DNA of 10,396 nt from the NCBI GenBank assembly GCA_001970855.1, contig LSSN01005898.1, positions 1-10,396 of the forward strand, written 5' to 3'. Below, piece after piece: positions 8,590-10,396 of the stretch. The notes beneath the pieces were generated by a model. That model was not told where the DNA came from, made no database searches, and saw only the letters and a program-made list of their open reading frames with translations. Both the position numbers and the translations under genes were made by a program. Source of the DNA: Smittium culicis (lineage: Eukaryota > Kickxellomycota > Harpellomycetes > Harpellales > Legeriomycetaceae). Numbering within the stretch: position 1 is the stretch's first letter; each line of letters opens with the position of its first letter.

Positions 8590-9050
8590 CACAGAAAAAA
8601 AAAACTCGGATGTTTCTTTAATAAACAAATAAATAAAACTCATTATATATTTTTTTTGTTGAAATACAAAGCTAAGTAATATCATTATATTTTTTAGCTA
8701 TACTCATTTAGAAAACTCTGTATACTTAACATATGGAAAATACCAACGCATCTGCTAACTTGATAAATTCCAGAAAAAGGTTACTATAATAACTCTTCTA
8801 TTCACAATTATTTTATCTATTTTTTATTTACTCTTCACACAATGAACAAGTTATTCCAACATTAAATTTATGTTTGCATCTTTAAACCTTTTACAAGAAA
8901 AGAAAACAGCTCGAGATCCTTAAAATACCTGATCTTATTTTTAATCTTTCTACATTTTACTACATTTTTAGTGGATCAAAATTAGTTCAATATTCGAGAA
9001 GCAAACCTTTACACGCTAACAATAATACTAATTTAAATTCAAAAAAAGAG
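8590..9050 (+). promoter_or_regulatory. Upstream region of the eIF4E2-like gene
   Basis: This stretch lies between the retroelement relic and the start codon and must hold the promoter and 5' leader. No single element is certain. A TATATATTTTTT stretch near 8645-8657 could serve as a TATA-like element. From about 8800 to 8970 the + strand is rich in C and T (for example ACTCTTC, ATCTTTC and repeats of TACATTTT), as is common before fungal genes. The start context is A-rich with G at -3 (AAAAAAAGAG before ATG), which favours initiation. No upstream exon is needed to explain the protein. Confidence 0.4.
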
Positions 9051-10371
9051 ATGGATACAAAGGCTGCTTCAAGTTCCGAGACTTTAACCTTTGCTAAAGC
9101 TCTCGCTAAATCTCAAACCCAAAACCCCCCAGAATCTAACTCTTCTAAAACTGAACCTAACATCTCTGCTGCTGCTGATTCTCCTTCAACTGTCGAATCT
9201 ACTAAAATCACTAACCAACAACCCGTCTCGTCTGATTCTAACAAACCATCTGAAAATCAAATCGATTCTCTAGCATCTGATTCAAAAGCTCTCTCCACTG
9301 CAGATAGCTCAAAAAACATCTCCTCTCTTGATTCTCATCCTTTACAGTACAAATGGACTTTCTGGTTCATGCACCGCTATCCTGGTCAAAAGATTGTTGA
9401 TTACGAAGCTGCAATTTCCAAAATATCCTCCTTTTACTCTGTAAGCACATTCCTCATCAAAAAAATTATTATTATTTAATTTTTCTTAACCTTACTTGCT
9501 AGATTTTTATTACTATTTATTTCAAACTCAATCATCTCGATTTTTTAAATCATCTAATATTCACTTTTTTTTTAATCTAGATTGAAGAATTTTGGAATGT
9601 ATACAGCTATATATGTCGTCCAAACGATATGCCCACTGTCTCCGATTTCCATCTATTTAAACATGGCGTTCGACCAGTTTGGGAGGTATTTTCAATCTTC
9701 CCCAAACTTCTAATTTGTTTCATCAACCCTTATTTTCATTTTATCACTCAAAATGAAAATGAAAAAGAATAAAAACCTTATACAGAAATACTCAATTTCT
9801 TTTACATGGAAATTTAATCTTTTTTTCTTTTGTTATCAATTTCTTAGGACGAACTAAACATCGAAGGCGGTAAGTGGATGATTAGAATTAAAAAAGGCCT
9901 CTCTTCAAGGCTCTGGGAACGTCTCGTAAGTATAAATTTCCGTTCTATTTTTACTTTCTTTTTTTCAATATAATATAAATAATTTATTTTTTATTTTTGA
10001 TTAACTAAACTTCAAGTTTAGCCAGAAAATCTGATATTAATATCAAGACTTTATCTTTTTTTTTTTTTTTTTTCGAATTCCATTTTTTTTATTCATATTT
10101 AATTATTTTCTTTTTTCAGGTCTTTGCTATTATTGGTAACCAATTCGATGCTGGTGACGAAGTTTGTGGCGCCGTTCTCTCTATCAGAAACTCCGAAGAT
10201 ATCATTTCTCTCTGGAACAAAACCGCAAACGATGCCGCTATAAACATATCTATTCGCGACACGATCAAATCGGTTTTAGAGATTCCAGTTGAAACCGTGA
10301 TGGAATACAAAGCTCACAATGACTCTTTACGCGACAATTCCAGCTTCCGCAATACCGAGGTTTACAAATAG
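9051..10371 (+). CDS. eIF4E2: Class II eIF4E (4EHP/eIF4E2-type) mRNA cap-binding protein, four exons
   Basis: The exons are 9051-9440, 9581-9685, 9848-9925 and 10120-10371 (stop TAG at 10369-10371); joined they encode 274 residues. Proteins of this family bind the m7GpppN cap of mRNA in the cytoplasm; class II members usually act in translational repression rather than initiation. Residues 1-95 are a Ser/Thr/Asn/Asp-rich, probably disordered tail, longer than in the human protein. The fold starts at HPLQYKWTFW (96-105), the class signature. Tyr118 stands where eIF4E-1 has its first cap-stacking Trp; Trp164-Glu165 (RPVWE) supply the second Trp and the base-contacting Glu. Trp135 in IEEFW matches the dorsal Trp that docks 4E-binding proteins. 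GGKW (172-175), GNQFDAGDEVCGAV, Arg214 in LSIR and Trp223 in SLWNKT are all conserved. The ATG at 9051 is the only Met before the fold in this frame; the frame upstream is closed by TAA at 8883-8885. I see no disabling change. Class II assignment is firm; the repressor role is inferred from the family. Confidence 0.95.
9441..9580 (+). other. Intron 1 of the eIF4E2-like gene
   Basis: This 140-base intron has a GTAAGC donor and a TCTAG acceptor, and sits between codons 130 (Ser) and 131 (Ile). A possible branch site is CTAAT at 9554-9558, about 22 bases before the acceptor. Removing it joins SSFYS to IEEFW exactly as in the family. If kept, the frame stays open for 12 codons and ends at TAA 9477-9479, giving a 142-residue product without the cap pocket. 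Confidence 0.93.
9686..9847 (+). other. Intron 2 of the eIF4E2-like gene
   Basis: This 162-base intron has a GTATTT donor and a TTCTTAG acceptor and lies between Glu165 and Asp166. Splicing restores the conserved WED...GGKW segment around the second cap-stacking Trp. The donor departs from the GTAAG used by introns 1 and 3, so it may be the weakest splice site of the three. The intron is pyrimidine-rich towards its 3' end. Confidence 0.92.
9926..10119 (+). other. Intron 3 of the eIF4E2-like gene
   Basis: This 194-base intron has a GTAAGT donor and a TTTTTTCAG acceptor, between Leu191 and Val192. Splicing rebuilds the family segment LWERL-VFAIIGNQF. It contains a run of 18 T at 10056-10073 and a strong pyrimidine tract before the acceptor. 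A TTAACTAAAC stretch at 10001-10010 resembles a branch site but lies more than 100 bases from the acceptor, so its use is doubtful. Confidence 0.93.
10056..10073 (+). repeat. Poly-T run in intron 3
   Basis: Eighteen consecutive T lie inside intron 3, about 46 bases before the 3' splice site. It may add to the polypyrimidine tract or be simple slippage. Its length is prone to sequencing error. Confidence 0.9.
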
Positions 10372-10382
10372 CACATACACCT

Positions 10383-10396
10383 CCCCCCCCCCCCCC
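10383..10396 (+). repeat. Run of 14 C at the window edge
   Basis: The window ends in 14 consecutive C, 11 bases after the eIF4E2-like stop codon. In DNA this rich in A+T such a run is out of character. It may be a true homopolymer at which assembly stopped, or a sequencing artefact. The 3' untranslated region and polyadenylation site of the gene are therefore not visible. Confidence 0.85.

Noticed and set aside
9091..9273. 60-codon second + strand frame, Leu-rich
   Set aside because: It overlaps exon 1 of the eIF4E2-like gene in another frame and is an artefact of its Ser/Thr-rich codons.
10116..10310. 64-codon - strand frame
   Set aside because: It is the antisense shadow of exon 4 of the eIF4E2-like gene.

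Overview
The window comes from a eukaryotic nuclear genome that is very rich in A+T (about four fifths by eye across most of its length). It has spliceosomal introns with GTAAGN or GTATTN donors and TAG or CAG acceptors. The one intact gene, its short introns (140-194 bases) and the very A+T-rich spacers fit an early-diverging fungus or a similar compact-gene eukaryote. That assignment is an inference; nothing here fixes the species.

Right end (9051-10371, + strand): a complete four-exon gene for a class II eIF4E, the 4EHP/eIF4E2 type of mRNA cap-binding protein. Splicing gives 274 residues. All three introns lie between codons. The cap pocket has the class II Tyr + Trp pair instead of two Trp. 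The window stops 25 bases after the stop codon, in a run of 14 C that looks like a contig edge.

Middle (about 6080-8510, - strand): an island of clearly higher G+C with no intact gene. On the - strand it reads as a badly decayed retroelement: reverse-transcriptase-like remains, then RNase H-like remains, a 149-codon open stretch, and pieces resembling the N-terminal domain of a tyrosine recombinase. This order (RT, RNase H, tyrosine recombinase) is that of DIRS/Ngaro-type retrotransposons. The identification rests on motif order and spacing read by eye, because stop codons in the frame are about as dense as chance.

Left and centre (1-6600): A+T-rich spacer carrying further relics of what appears to be the same recombinase gene. 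The firmest evidence is a pair of inverted copies of its 3' end (95-171 on + and 4380-4456 on -). They agree at 69 of 77 bases by hand alignment, share the TAA stop, and differ in part at synonymous codon positions. A longer relic on the - strand (4397-5321) holds recombinase-like boxes in the expected order. A third partial copy lies at 6286-6530 and a doubtful one on + near 1021-1130.

Overall, one housekeeping-type translation gene sits beside a graveyard of tyrosine-recombinase retroelement copies. I saw no tRNA, rRNA, CRISPR array or intact mobile element.
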